DNA from: Flavobacteriales bacterium
GTDB taxonomy: Bacteria; Bacteroidota; Bacteroidia; Flavobacteriales_G; Salibacteraceae
Assembly: GCA_013204105.1 (NCBI GenBank)
Contig: JABMOM010000020.1
Span: 186,001 to 250,000, forward strand
Length of the DNA stretch: 64,000 nucleotides
Reading direction: 5' to 3'
Numbering within the stretch: position 1 is the first letter of the stretch; each line of letters starts with the position of its first letter. Shown here in pieces: positions 51,999 to 62,149 of this stretch. Both the position numbers and the translations under genes were made by a program. A model generated the notes under the pieces. That model made no database searches. It was given only the letters and a program-made list of their open reading frames with translations, and was not told the DNA's origin.

Positions 51999-52166
51999 TC
52001 ACGACCTCAGAAGATCAACGCATAGAATACTTAAGAAATAGTGCCGTCCTGGAGTCTTTTTACCTGGATGCTCCTTCATCTTCCCTTCAAAATAGATGTC
52101 CTTGAACTTCTTGCCAATTTCTCGTATCTCTTTCCAGAACGGATCAAGAAATCGGCGGTGTTCAAT
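51999..52166 (-). CDS. possible small unannotated coding segment (55 codons, no ATG at the 5' end)
   Basis: IEHRRFLDPFWKEIREIGKKFKDIYFEGKMKEHPGKKTPGRHYFLSILCVDLLRS*; protein-like composition; overlaps the PhzF stop. Confidence 0.3.
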   Translation of the reverse strand: MEHRRFLDPFWKEIREIGKKFKDIYFEGKMKEHPGKKTPGRHYFLSILCVDLLRS

Positions 52167-52950
52167 TGATCAGGCGCCCTTCACCAAAATAGGAGCATGC
52201 AGCGATTAGTTGAACCTGTTGTGTGGAAACCACGCATTTCATCCGACCTCCCCTTGCACTCACCTGATGAGCATCGAGCGTCGTTTTACCTAGGCGCTTA
52301 GACCAAAAGGGCGCCAGCACCATGTGTGCACTTCCGGTGGCTTGATCCTCTTTATGGTTTAAGCTTGGGAGAAACACACGTGAGATAAAATCAACCTCTC
52401 TTCCTTCGGCGGTTACCGCAAAGCTGAAGACACCTGATGCGAGCAGCGGTTCCCAATTTGGCTGGAGTGCTGCGATTCGTTCAGGATCCTTCATGAGGAC
52501 GATATGTTTGTTCGCAGAAGGAAAGTAACCCGACACATCCTCTCCAAACCCGTCTTTTAACCACTGAGGCACTGTGCTCTCCGAACAACTGATGAGGTCA
52601 CCTAGTATGCTTACGCGTTCCCCTACCCGCAACCCAGTCAACTCCCCCCCTTTGTAATGAAACGTCACCTCGTCCCGCTGTGCTTGAATATCCAACAATA
52701 CTTGCGTAGCTGCTAAGGCTCCATGCCCACACAAGTCGATCTCTGATTCAGGTGCAAACCATCTGATGTCATACACACCTTCGCTTCGCATTTTTACGAA
52801 TGAGGTTGCGGGTTGATTGAAGTTCTGAGCTATTTCTAGCAACTTCTTGCTATCGCCTAAATCATTGGTGAAGAAGACACAACATGAATTTCCCCGGGCT
52901 TTTTCACCGGTGAAAACATTCAAAAGCTGAAAGGAGTTTATCTCGTGCAT
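52162..52950 (-). CDS. PhzF-family isomerase/epimerase
   Basis: FQLLNVFTGEKARGNSCCVFF; WFAPESEIDLCGHGALAA; DQATGSAHMVLAPFW. Confidence 0.92.
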   Translation of the reverse strand: MHEINSFQLLNVFTGEKARGNSCCVFFTNDLGDSKKLLEIAQNFNQPATSFVKMRSEGVYDIRWFAPESEIDLCGHGALAATQVLLDIQAQRDEVTFHYKGGELTGLRVGERVSILGDLISCSESTVPQWLKDGFGEDVSGYFPSANKHIVLMKDPERIAALQPNWEPLLASGVFSFAVTAEGREVDFISRVFLPSLNHKEDQATGSAHMVLAPFWSKRLGKTTLDAHQVSARGGRMKCVVSTQQVQLIAACSYFGEGRLIN

Positions 52951-52961
52951 CGAACGAACAT

Positions 52962-52994
52962 AAAAAAAGGAGTCCCAACTGGAACTCCTTTAAT
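52962..52994 (-). terminator. rho-independent terminator downstream of the desaturase
   Basis: minus strand: AAAGGAGTtccagttgggACTCCTTTtttta. Confidence 0.75.
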
Positions 52995-53015
52995 TGTAAT
53001 AATACTCTTGTGCTG

Positions 53016-54104
53016 TTAGGTCCAAGCTGGATCTCCCAATTTACGCAATGTGCGTTGATGGATCCTCAACGCCTCCCTGAAGGAAGCAACTGAACGATAC
53101 GGCAGAGAAAATTCTCGCGCTGTTTCCTTGACAATGTTTGATATGGCAGGATAGTGCACGTGACTGACATTTGGAAAAATGTGGTGTTCTACCTGGTAAT
53201 TCAATCCCCCACAAAACCAAGTCAACACCTTATTCGTCGGAGCGAAATTGGAAGTGGTTGTCAGTTGATGGCTCTCATAGCTCTCGTCGATCACCTCGCG
53301 CTCATTTTCAATGAATGCATGATCTTCCATGACGTGCGCGGGTTGGAAAATCATGGCGAGCATTAACCCGCCGATCATATGCATCACCACGAATGAACCT
53401 AAGACGACCCACCAAGCATAGCCCATGACCATGGGTAAGGCAATCATGTAACCGATATAGACGACCTTGGAAACAGCTAGAAAAATCATCGTGCCCCAAT
53501 AGGTAGACCCTTGCGCTTCCACCAATCCCATACTGTGGTACTTGTTGATGCGCTTGAAATCCTTTATAAATACCCAACTGAAGGTCATTAACGAATACAA
53601 GAACCACGCATAGAGGTGCTGGCCACGATGACGCGCCTTCCATGGCTCTTTGGGTGTAAACCGCATGATGTGGCCTCCTTCAAGGTCTTCATCAACACCG
53701 TGAACATTCGTAAAGCTGTGGTGCAATACATTGTGTTGAATTTTCCAACACAAATAGTGACCACCAATGAGGTTCAACGAATAGCCAAACAATTGATTTA
53801 CCCAGCTCTTGTCCGACAAGGATCCGTGATTTGCATCGTGCATAATCGCCAAGCCTATCCCAGAAACCCCGACTCCCATGACGGCTGACAGGAGTAAATA
53901 TTGCCATCCCGAAACTGCCGCGAATAAAATCACAAAATATGGAATGAAATACATGGAGAACATGAAGAGGGCTTTGAAAGCCACGCGGAGATCTCCGGTT
54001 CTTTTAACGCCTTTGTCTTCAAAATATTGGTTCACTCTCTTCCTGAGAGTTTGCGAAAAGTCACGTTTGCTTTTTCGATCAAAGCGTGGAGCTGTTGCTA
54101 TCAA
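53016..54104 (-). CDS. acyl-CoA/fatty acid desaturase
   Basis: His boxes HDANHGS, HNVLHHSFTN, QVEHHIFP. Confidence 0.94.
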   Translation of the reverse strand: MIATAPRFDRKSKRDFSQTLRKRVNQYFEDKGVKRTGDLRVAFKALFMFSMYFIPYFVILFAAVSGWQYLLLSAVMGVGVSGIGLAIMHDANHGSLSDKSWVNQLFGYSLNLIGGHYLCWKIQHNVLHHSFTNVHGVDEDLEGGHIMRFTPKEPWKARHRGQHLYAWFLYSLMTFSWVFIKDFKRINKYHSMGLVEAQGSTYWGTMIFLAVSKVVYIGYMIALPMVMGYAWWVVLGSFVVMHMIGGLMLAMIFQPAHVMEDHAFIENEREVIDESYESHQLTTTSNFAPTNKVLTWFCGGLNYQVEHHIFPNVSHVHYPAISNIVKETAREFSLPYRSVASFREALRIHQRTLRKLGDPAWT

Positions 54105-54134
54105 ATCAAAGTGTTTAAATGAAACGAGGGTTCT

Positions 54135-54563
54135 TTAGTCAATGGACACGATTTTAATGTCGAAGGTCAAGTCTTTGCCTGCGAGCGGGTGATTCGCGTC
54201 GAGTGTTATGCTTTCTTCCGTCACTTTGGTTATTGTGACTGGGATCTGACGACCATCTTCAAGATTAGAGACCAATCGTTGGCCCTCTTGTGGCTTAAGG
54301 TCTTCTGGGATAGACGACTTAGGAACTTCGTAAACAAGTTCTTCGTTTGGCTCTCCATAAGCCTCGGTAGATGGAATCGTAAATTTCTTGGCTTCATCCA
54401 CCTTCATTCCTATGACAGCCTTGTCAAAACCTGGGATTACTTGTCCTCCTCCAACTTCGAAGCTCAGTGGCTCCCGTCCTTCTGACGAGTCAAACTTGTC
54501 TCCGTTGGTAAGTGTTCCTGTGTAGTGTAGTGCTACAGTGTCGTTTTCTTCGACGATCTTCAT
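54135..54563 (-). CDS. FKBP-type peptidyl-prolyl cis-trans isomerase (SlyD-like)
   Basis: VALHYTGTLTNGDKFDSSEGREPLSFEVGGGQVIPGFDKAVIGM; DANHPLAGKDLTFDI. Confidence 0.92.
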   Translation of the reverse strand: MKIVEENDTVALHYTGTLTNGDKFDSSEGREPLSFEVGGGQVIPGFDKAVIGMKVDEAKKFTIPSTEAYGEPNEELVYEVPKSSIPEDLKPQEGQRLVSNLEDGRQIPVTITKVTEESITLDANHPLAGKDLTFDIKIVSID

Positions 54564-54625
54564 ATGTCTAATTTGAAATTAATATTATTTCAAGCGCACT
54601 AAAACGTGCCCCTCGAGAATTTGCG

Positions 54626-54633
54626 CAAAGGTA
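54626..54633 (-). promoter_or_regulatory. -7 box TACCTTTG upstream of the FKBP gene
   Basis: exact TAnnTTTG on the minus strand about 62 nt upstream of the start. Confidence 0.45.
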
Positions 54634-54714
54634 CGGCCTATTCATCAGTCATCCAATCTTATAGGAAGGACTATACGCAATGGACTGTTTAAAACTGTTG
54701 CTGAATTGATGGGG

Positions 54715-55728
54715 CTAACCGCCAATCGGGTAATACACTTTTGTGAGCCATTTGCTTGAGTCGGTTTCTTCTTCCGGATTGGTAACGTATTCTTCTATGG
54801 CCACTTCACCCATCTCGGTACCATGCCAATGCATATACTCGTCAATGGCCAAATGAGCCTCCCCTGTGCCTTCATAAGGCCCGTAATGATCGACAACCAA
54901 AGCCTTGCCAGCAACTTCTACGCTCTGCAATCCATCTATGGAACCCGCCAGCACTGGAACCCCAGCCATGACGATCGTAGACCGCTCATCTTCGTTCCAC
55001 TCGAAGTACACGGCAGAGGGCATACCTACAATTTGAAGTCCTGATGCACTGACTTTCTTGAACAGTGGATCAAAAGTGCCAGCGAAAAACGCTTCCATTT
55101 CATCCCACGAAATGGTATCAAGAACACCAACATACACACGGGGAGACATTTCTTCAATTCTCACTTCCACGTTTCTAAAGGTGTGTTTTGCGGCGGCCTC
55201 TTCCTCTGTAATAGATTTTAGTAAATCCACCCCTTTTTTAAAATCCGGACCGAGCATTTCGTCCATGTTGAACATCAAGTTCATCGCATTCAGTGGATAA
55301 GGCGTATGGTCTTTATAGGCCCATGTAACCTCAACTCCTTCTTCCGTTTCTTTTATAGTAGTAATGGCTTCTGCATCGGACTCCCAAGGGCGAACAAAAT
55401 GCAGATGTGTTACAACCACCTCTTCGCCCAGGGAGGTAATCGTTTGACTCCCCTCTCCGACCAAAGAGTCCTCTCCACTCCAGTAATAAACGGCTCCTTC
55501 CTGTCCATCGTTCTCTATTGAGTACTCTAAATTCGGATCCCGATCGTGCCAAGGCGACCATTTGAGCATGCCCTCAAAAGACTTGACGTTAGCCCGTACC
55601 GCTTCTACTGGGGCGTCTATGACTACGGTGCGATAGACGTGATTGTCAGAAGGTGCGATCAACGCAATGACTAGGAAGAGTATGACCAAAGAGATGATGG
55701 TCACACCCACAATCTTAAGGATTTTCAT
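54715..55728 (-). CDS. SRPBCC + GyrI-like domain protein
   Basis: N-terminal TM; SRPBCC-like DAPVEAVRANVKSFEGMLKWSPWHDRDPNL; GyrI-like C-terminal half; start taken at MKILKIVG. Confidence 0.78.
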   Translation of the reverse strand: MKILKIVGVTIISLVILFLVIALIAPSDNHVYRTVVIDAPVEAVRANVKSFEGMLKWSPWHDRDPNLEYSIENDGQEGAVYYWSGEDSLVGEGSQTITSLGEEVVVTHLHFVRPWESDAEAITTIKETEEGVEVTWAYKDHTPYPLNAMNLMFNMDEMLGPDFKKGVDLLKSITEEEAAAKHTFRNVEVRIEEMSPRVYVGVLDTISWDEMEAFFAGTFDPLFKKVSASGLQIVGMPSAVYFEWNEDERSTIVMAGVPVLAGSIDGLQSVEVAGKALVVDHYGPYEGTGEAHLAIDEYMHWHGTEMGEVAIEEYVTNPEEETDSSKWLTKVYYPIGG

Positions 55729-55819
55729 AGCGGTAGGATGTTGTTTTGTAGTTGGTTGTATCAATAATAAGCAAATTTCTCTGCTTGGATGCGAGCACAG
55801 TTTTGCGTTGATTTGAACA

Positions 55820-57574
55820 ATGAAAGCTCGCCTCTCCGATCTACTCTTATTGCTCCTAATTCTGCAAGTAGGTTGCTCTGACGCTATAGACCCTTCCAAG
55901 TTCACTACGCCATTCGAACGTTCTGATTCTCTGGAAACGACCTCGTACTCAGAAGGAATCGCTTGGTGGCGATCATTGGAGGAGGCGTCGCCCTACGTAT
56001 GCGTTCAAGAATTTGGGAAGACGGACGTGGGATTGCCGCTTCACGTTGTCATTGTCAACGCCTCTCGCAATTTCAATAAAACTAAGATCCATGAGAATGG
56101 AAAGACCATCATTCTGATCAACAATGCGATTCACCCTGGAGAACCCGATGGCGTAGACGCATCGATGATCTATGTGCGTAACCTTGTTTCCAGCGCGGAA
56201 TTCACAAAGGATTACAAGGACGTGGTGTTTTTGATCATCCCGTTTTACAATGTAGGAGGTGCCCTCAATCGAAATTGTTGCAGTCGTGCGAATCAAAATG
56301 GACCCGTTTCGTATGGATTCAGGGGGAATGCAAGAAACCTAGATCTCAATAGAGATTTTACCAAAGCAGATAGTAAGAATGCCCAGTCATTCCTCCTCTT
56401 TTATAACCAATGGAACCCGGATGTGTATCTTGAAACACATGTGAGCAATGGCGCGGACTACCCCTATACGCTGACCTACCTGCTCTCTCATCCCAAAAAA
56501 CTCACCCCTCCGCTGGACGATGCCATAGAAACGCTTTTTTCGAAACCTTTAGAAGAGCGCATGGAAGCGCAAGGGGATCAGATCATCCCTTATGTCAATG
56601 TCTTTGGAACAAGTCCAGACAGTGGCTTTCAGCGTTTCTACGATTCTCCTCGCTATTCTACGGGATTCACCGCGTTGCATCATGCGTTTGGCTTGTTGAC
56701 CGAGACCCACATGCTGAAACCCTTCAAACAACGCGTGGCATCCACGTTGCGCTTCATGCAAAACTTGGGAAGTCTGGTGGCACAAAACAGTCAGAAAATC
56801 CAACAACTGCGTTTACAAGCCGTCGAAAATAGCTATAATCAATCCGACTATGTGCTTGACTGGAAGGTAGATGAGGGTAATCCATCAAAGCTTAAATTTA
56901 AGGGTTATAGAGCGTTTACCGACACCAGTGAAGTCACCCAACAGCCCCAACTTTACTATGACCGAAACGATGTTTGGGAAAAGGACATCGACTACTTTGA
57001 CAAGCTCACTCCTACCATCCGTACAAAAGCACCCACCTCCTATTTAGTTCCCCGTGCATGGTCGGAAGTAATCGACCGGTTGAATTGGAATGGTGTCGAG
57101 ATGAAGTTGATCGATCAGGATACAACGCTCGATTGTGGCGTCTACTCCATCGAGGACATGGAGACAAGTGATACGCCCTATGAGGGACACTACAACCATC
57201 ATCACACCCGCGCTTCGAAGGAACTCAGAACGGTAAAAATTCGAGGGGATGAGTACTATCTCGTTTCTCTGAATCAAAGATCGAAGCGTTTCCTCATTGA
57301 GGTTTTAGAGCCAGAGGGTCCTGATTCGTACTTTAATTGGAATTTCTTCGATGAGATTCTTCAGCAAAAGGAATGGTTCAGTTCTTATGTTTTTGAACCA
57401 GAAGCTGCGGCTATGCTAGATGACCCTGAAGAGAAGGCGGCCTTGGATGCGTTCATAGCATCCAATCCATCGTTCAAAGACAACGCGTTTGCGAAGCTCT
57501 ATTTCCTCTATCGGCGCAGCGATCATTACGAAAAAGACCGCTACATGACCTATCCCGTTTTCAGGATTGAGTGA
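55820..57574 (+). CDS. M14-family metallopeptidase-like secreted/lipoprotein
   Basis: NAIHPGEPDGVDA (HxxE-like), NARNLDLNRDFTKAD, ETHVSNGADYPY. Confidence 0.82.
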   Translation: MKARLSDLLLLLLILQVGCSDAIDPSKFTTPFERSDSLETTSYSEGIAWWRSLEEASPYVCVQEFGKTDVGLPLHVVIVNASRNFNKTKIHENGKTIILINNAIHPGEPDGVDASMIYVRNLVSSAEFTKDYKDVVFLIIPFYNVGGALNRNCCSRANQNGPVSYGFRGNARNLDLNRDFTKADSKNAQSFLLFYNQWNPDVYLETHVSNGADYPYTLTYLLSHPKKLTPPLDDAIETLFSKPLEERMEAQGDQIIPYVNVFGTSPDSGFQRFYDSPRYSTGFTALHHAFGLLTETHMLKPFKQRVASTLRFMQNLGSLVAQNSQKIQQLRLQAVENSYNQSDYVLDWKVDEGNPSKLKFKGYRAFTDTSEVTQQPQLYYDRNDVWEKDIDYFDKLTPTIRTKAPTSYLVPRAWSEVIDRLNWNGVEMKLIDQDTTLDCGVYSIEDMETSDTPYEGHYNHHHTRASKELRTVKIRGDEYYLVSLNQRSKRFLIEVLEPEGPDSYFNWNFFDEILQQKEWFSSYVFEPEAAAMLDDPEEKAALDAFIASNPSFKDNAFAKLYFLYRRSDHYEKDRYMTYPVFRIE

Positions 57575-59282
57575 GGCACGGAACATACTAAAACAGTTTT
57601 GGGGTCATGAAGATTTCAGACCGATGCAGCTCGAAATCATCGAAAGCGTGTTGGAAGGAAAGGATGCTCTGGCGCTGCTGCCAACTGGCGGCGGGAAATC
57701 GATTTGTTTTCAAGTCCCCGCTCTTATGAAGCCAGGGATTTGCATTGTGATCTCCCCGCTCATCGCTTTGATGAAAGACCAAGTTTCCAATTTGCAAAAA
57801 CGCGGAATTAAGGCGCTGAGCGTAACGTCTGAGCTTGACGCTTCGGGGCTAGATGCCGTATTTGATCGCTGTATTTATGAAAAGGATGTGAAGTTTCTGT
57901 ACCTCTCCCCCGAACGCCTTAAGACGGATTTAGCCAAACAGCGCATCCCACAAATGAACGTCAATCTAATTGCCGTCGACGAGGCGCACTGCATTAGCGA
58001 ATGGGGATACGACTTCCGCCCACCTTATCTCGAAATAGCGGAGGTACGTCCCTTAATTCCCAACGCCCCAGTCCTTGCACTGACCGCGAGCGCCACCCCC
58101 ATGGTCGTAAAGGATATTCAGGAGCGATTACACTTCAAGCGACCCAACTTATTCCAAAAAAGCTTCAAACGAGAAAACCTTTCCTACTTCATCGATTGGG
58201 ACGAGGATAAGATGGGTAAGATTGAGCGCATTGCGAAGAAGCAAAACGGCTCAGGCATCATCTATGTACGCAGCAGAAAAGGTACTGAACGTATCGCGAA
58301 AACATTGGAACAGCGCGGATTGAGTGCGGATTATTATCACGCAGGCCTTGAGAGCAAAGTTCGCACGAACAAGCAAGAACGCTGGATGCGAGGGGACATT
58401 CAAATCATCGTTGCTACAAATGCCTTTGGCATGGGCATCGACAAGCCTGATGTTCGGTTTGTAATCCATTGTGATATTCCAGACACCCTTGAAAATTATT
58501 ACCAGGAATGCGGACGTGGCGGAAGGGATGAGCACAAAGCATTTGCTATATCGGTATTGACGAAGAAAGATGTTGACGCTTTTGATGAAAAAACAATGCA
58601 GGGCTTTCCAGAGAAGTCGACGATTAAAATGGTATACGACAGCTTAGGAAGTTTTTTAAACCTTGCTATTGGAAGCGGCAAAGATGAAACCTACGCAGTG
58701 GACCTTGAAACACTCGGAGAGCGTATTAAGCTGGATTCACGAACGCTCTACCACTGCTTGCGTTTCTTGGAACGGGAAGGCTATATCGCCCTTCACGAGC
58801 GCTCGTTTGCGTCGTCTATGGTTCAAATTACCGCCCACCCTGACGCTGTATTTGACTTGCGTGAGAAAGGGGAGCGTGGTGGAGAAATGATTGACGCATT
58901 GATGCGTTCTTATCCCCGTTTGTTTGAAGAATCATCACGGATCAGTGAATGGACCCTGGCGAAGCGACTGCGACTCCCAAAAGACACAGTAGTAGAAATG
59001 ATGCATTGGTTGACGGAAGCCGGATACATTACTTATTCAGAAGGAAGCGAGCTGCCTAGGATCACCTATACATGCGAGCGCTTGGCGTCAAACAACGTCC
59101 GACTTTCTGATGAGCACTATCGGCTTAGAAAGCATGTTGTCAAAGAAAAGTCAGAAGCCATGCGCCATTACATCACCGCTCAACACAAATGCAGGTCTAG
59201 GCTGATCTTAGCATACTTCGGTGAAACCGACGCGTCAGATTGTGGCGTCTGCGATGTTTGCCTCAAGCACGACCGCGGATGA
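57567..59282 (+). CDS. RecQ-family ATP-dependent DNA helicase (short paralog)
   Basis: LLPTGGGKSICFQVPAL; DEAHCISEWGYDFRPPY; CGRGGRDEH; Zn-like C...CGVCDVC; TTG start. Confidence 0.93.
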   Translation: MSEARNILKQFWGHEDFRPMQLEIIESVLEGKDALALLPTGGGKSICFQVPALMKPGICIVISPLIALMKDQVSNLQKRGIKALSVTSELDASGLDAVFDRCIYEKDVKFLYLSPERLKTDLAKQRIPQMNVNLIAVDEAHCISEWGYDFRPPYLEIAEVRPLIPNAPVLALTASATPMVVKDIQERLHFKRPNLFQKSFKRENLSYFIDWDEDKMGKIERIAKKQNGSGIIYVRSRKGTERIAKTLEQRGLSADYYHAGLESKVRTNKQERWMRGDIQIIVATNAFGMGIDKPDVRFVIHCDIPDTLENYYQECGRGGRDEHKAFAISVLTKKDVDAFDEKTMQGFPEKSTIKMVYDSLGSFLNLAIGSGKDETYAVDLETLGERIKLDSRTLYHCLRFLEREGYIALHERSFASSMVQITAHPDAVFDLREKGERGGEMIDALMRSYPRLFEESSRISEWTLAKRLRLPKDTVVEMMHWLTEAGYITYSEGSELPRITYTCERLASNNVRLSDEHYRLRKHVVKEKSEAMRHYITAQHKCRSRLILAYFGETDASDCGVCDVCLKHDRG

Positions 59283-60568
59283 GTCGAGTACGCTTAGGCC
59301 TCGTTCTAGTTTCAATGCTCAGCCCTTTCGCTGCGGCTTTAGGACAGAAGGTTACACTCATAGACGCTCAATTTCAAGTTCCAGTTCCCTATGCCACTGC
59401 AGAATGGGTTGGGTCTGATCGAGGAGTCGTGGCAGATGCATATGGCCGGATTGATGTGTCGGACATGCCTTCCGGTGTTAGACTACGCATCCGCTCGATA
59501 GGTTATAAGGCGTGTGTTCGCGCATTGGATTCCATCTCTGGAGACACGATTCAACTCCGTTCTAGCATCAAGCAACTGGACGAAGTGGTCGTTCGCCCCC
59601 TCTCTCCCCAAGCGTATATCCTAAGGGCGATGAATAAGCTTAAAGACAACTACAGCCTGGATTCTTTCGCGACCGAGAATTACTATCAGGAAATGCTTGT
59701 TGAGAACGAGGCTGTAATCAACCACGTGGAAGCTTTCATCGAGGTTCATCACCCGGGCTATGAATCGGAAAGGAACTCCTTTGATGTGCGGATTAAAGCG
59801 GCAAAAAAATCGGATGTTGCCGCTTTGAGTTTTATGACCAAGGAGCAGGAAAAGGAACGAAAGAAGGAATTGAAGGACGCTCGAAAAGAGGGACGCGGAA
59901 TGGACGAAGACACCTTCGAGTGGCCGCTCGAATTGGCCAGCCCGCCCCTTTTACTTTTGATAGACCCCTTGCGGCACAGCGGTGAAAAAATGACGGTAAA
60001 CGAAGACAATGTTCAGTTTTTAGACAGCTCGAACACTGCGTTTTACAATTACTGGTTTGGAAAGCCGGTCTCTTATGGAGAACGCACGCTGATGGTGATC
60101 CACTTTGATCAACGCGAGGACGTGAAACGATCCATGCTAAAGGGCACCTTGTGGATTGATCAAGAGACCGATGCATTCGTGAAAATCTCCTTTGGACTCA
60201 GCGAACGGGGCCTTCATCACCTGGTGCCCGGCTATCTCAAGGCTGCGCTTTGGATATACGGCCTGGACTACGCATTAAAGGAGACACTTTTCGAGTTTGA
60301 ATACGCGCCATTCGGCGATAAATGGAGGCTACAGACCACGCGACTCAAAGCGAAAGTTTGGTTAGAGAAAAGAAGGCTTTTCAACCCTAATGAATCCAGC
60401 GATTTTGATTACAAATGTGAGATGATCACCACACGTACATCATCCATTCAAATGCCTTTTGCCAGCGATCGCGTTTACGACACAAATGAATTGCTGTCAG
60501 ATCAACTGAAAGAAGTGTCCGATGCGGAATGGAAAGCACTCAAAAAGGAAAGTCGAAACTACTACTGA
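59279..60568 (+). CDS. outer-membrane/secreted protein with carboxypeptidase-like regulatory domain
   Basis: signal peptide; beta-sandwich-like start (VPVPYATAEWVGSDRGVVADAYGRIDVSDMPSGVRLRIRSIGY); ATG overlaps the recQ2 stop. Confidence 0.7.
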   Translation: MSRVRLGLVLVSMLSPFAAALGQKVTLIDAQFQVPVPYATAEWVGSDRGVVADAYGRIDVSDMPSGVRLRIRSIGYKACVRALDSISGDTIQLRSSIKQLDEVVVRPLSPQAYILRAMNKLKDNYSLDSFATENYYQEMLVENEAVINHVEAFIEVHHPGYESERNSFDVRIKAAKKSDVAALSFMTKEQEKERKKELKDARKEGRGMDEDTFEWPLELASPPLLLLIDPLRHSGEKMTVNEDNVQFLDSSNTAFYNYWFGKPVSYGERTLMVIHFDQREDVKRSMLKGTLWIDQETDAFVKISFGLSERGLHHLVPGYLKAALWIYGLDYALKETLFEFEYAPFGDKWRLQTTRLKAKVWLEKRRLFNPNESSDFDYKCEMITTRTSSIQMPFASDRVYDTNELLSDQLKEVSDAEWKALKKESRNYY

Positions 60569-61566
60569 TCGAACTCAACCACGACCCTTCCCTGGGTTTT
60601 GCCCTTTAGAATAAGGTCCATTTGCCCTGTGATTTCCTCCAGAGGGATAAAGCTTCCAAACGAAAGAAGATCATCTACCTTCCATTGGTTACTCAACCTT
60701 GTCCAAATCTCTTTGCGCAGCGGCATTTCAGTCTCAGCTGAATCGATGCCAAGGATATTTATTCCATTCAGCAGAAAGGGATACACTGTCATGTGTAATT
60801 CGTGAGACGCCACCAAGCCACAACTCGCAACGCTGCCATGACGCTGGCAGGCTTTTACGCAGGTAGCAAGCGTATTTCCCCCTACCGTGTCGATGGCACC
60901 TGCCCACTCACCTCTAAGAAGAGGCTTCCCGCTTTCATCGTTGGCAAAAGACCTGGGCTCAATGCGTGACGCGCCAAGTCGTTTTAGGTAATTATGCGCT
61001 GTTTCGCTTCCTGTGGATGCAATGACATCGTATCCAGCCTTGGCCAAGATTCCCACTGCCATGCTCCCAACACCACCTGTAGCGCCTGTTACGAGTATCT
61101 CACCTTTAGAAGGGGTTTGCCCCATGCGCTCCATTTTATACAGACTCAATCCCGCAGTAAATCCTGCGGTACCGTATACCATGGCCTCTTTGAGAGAAAT
61201 ACCTGCCGGCTTCGGAACGACCCACCCTGAGGGCACCCGAATGTATTCTTGAAAACCACCTGAGGTATTCATTCCGAGGTCGTATCCCGTAACCAGAACT
61301 TCGTCTCCCGGCTTGAAATCGACACTGTTGCTCGACGCCACTACTCCACCAGCATCTACTCCAGGGGTGTGGGGATAGAATTTTGAAATGCCTTTGTGCC
61401 CGGACGCTGATAACGCATCCTTATAATTTAGACCGGCAAAATGATTCTTGATAAGCACTTCACCTTTTGGAAGGGTGCCTATTTGTTTTTCTTCAATCGC
61501 CCGTGCAAAGGAGCCGTCGACTGATTCACGCACGACCAGCGCCTTGAATGTAAATTGATCATCCAT
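60562..61566 (-). CDS. YhdH/YhfP-family quinone oxidoreductase (acryloyl-CoA reductase-like)
   Basis: HFAGLNYKDALSASGHKGI; VTGATGGVGSMAVGILAKAGYDVIASTG. Confidence 0.92.
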   Translation of the reverse strand: MDDQFTFKALVVRESVDGSFARAIEEKQIGTLPKGEVLIKNHFAGLNYKDALSASGHKGISKFYPHTPGVDAGGVVASSNSVDFKPGDEVLVTGYDLGMNTSGGFQEYIRVPSGWVVPKPAGISLKEAMVYGTAGFTAGLSLYKMERMGQTPSKGEILVTGATGGVGSMAVGILAKAGYDVIASTGSETAHNYLKRLGASRIEPRSFANDESGKPLLRGEWAGAIDTVGGNTLATCVKACQRHGSVASCGLVASHELHMTVYPFLLNGINILGIDSAETEMPLRKEIWTRLSNQWKVDDLLSFGSFIPLEEITGQMDLILKGKTQGRVVVEFDQ

Positions 61567-61609
61567 GGCATCGAAGGTAGAAACTTACGCGGATTGATTC
61601 AGCAGCTGA

Positions 61610-62143
61610 TCACGCTGAAATCACGCGAAACTTTTCCAATTCCCAATCAGAGGCAAAACGCTCCAAGCTCAGAAATGCATCCCAGGCAAGCACATTGCCG
61701 CTGCCGGCAAATTCCACCTCTTTAGTAATCAAGAATTCACCAAAGGAAGCAGCTTTAATTACCTCACTATTCTTTGAGGTAATCGTAAGTCTCGGTTTCA
61801 TTTCATTGACCTGATCGGTGATCGACCGATCTCCTGAGAGGTGAATTACATTGATGCCAATTTGCTCAGCAGCTAAGTAAAGCAACAAGGAGTCCGAATA
61901 AGACAATCCATAGATCGCAATGCGATCTCCGCAAATTACTCCAAGTGAAATCAATGAGCGAGCTACACCGTTCATGCCCAGCTCTATGTCGCGGAGCGAG
62001 ATCTCTGCGCCAAAATCATCTTGGAGCTTTACATCGCTTTGTTCCTTTTCAGTTTTGTGAAGAATATCCGCTGCGGATATTGCCGGCGCGTCCACCTTAC
62101 CAAATACTTCTTGTAGCACTTTCATGGCGACAAATATTGCCAA
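61610..62143 (-). CDS. N-terminal-only AMP-binding (adenylate-forming) enzyme fragment
   Basis: 177 aa; GVARSLISLGVICGDRIAIYGLSYSDSLLLYLAAEQIGINVIHLSGDRS resembles the N-terminus of acyl-CoA synthetases; no downstream P-loop/catalytic part. Confidence 0.6.
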   Translation of the reverse strand: MAIFVAMKVLQEVFGKVDAPAISAADILHKTEKEQSDVKLQDDFGAEISLRDIELGMNGVARSLISLGVICGDRIAIYGLSYSDSLLLYLAAEQIGINVIHLSGDRSITDQVNEMKPRLTITSKNSEVIKAASFGEFLITKEVEFAGSGNVLAWDAFLSLERFASDWELEKFRVISA

Positions 62144-62149
62144 CCTAGC

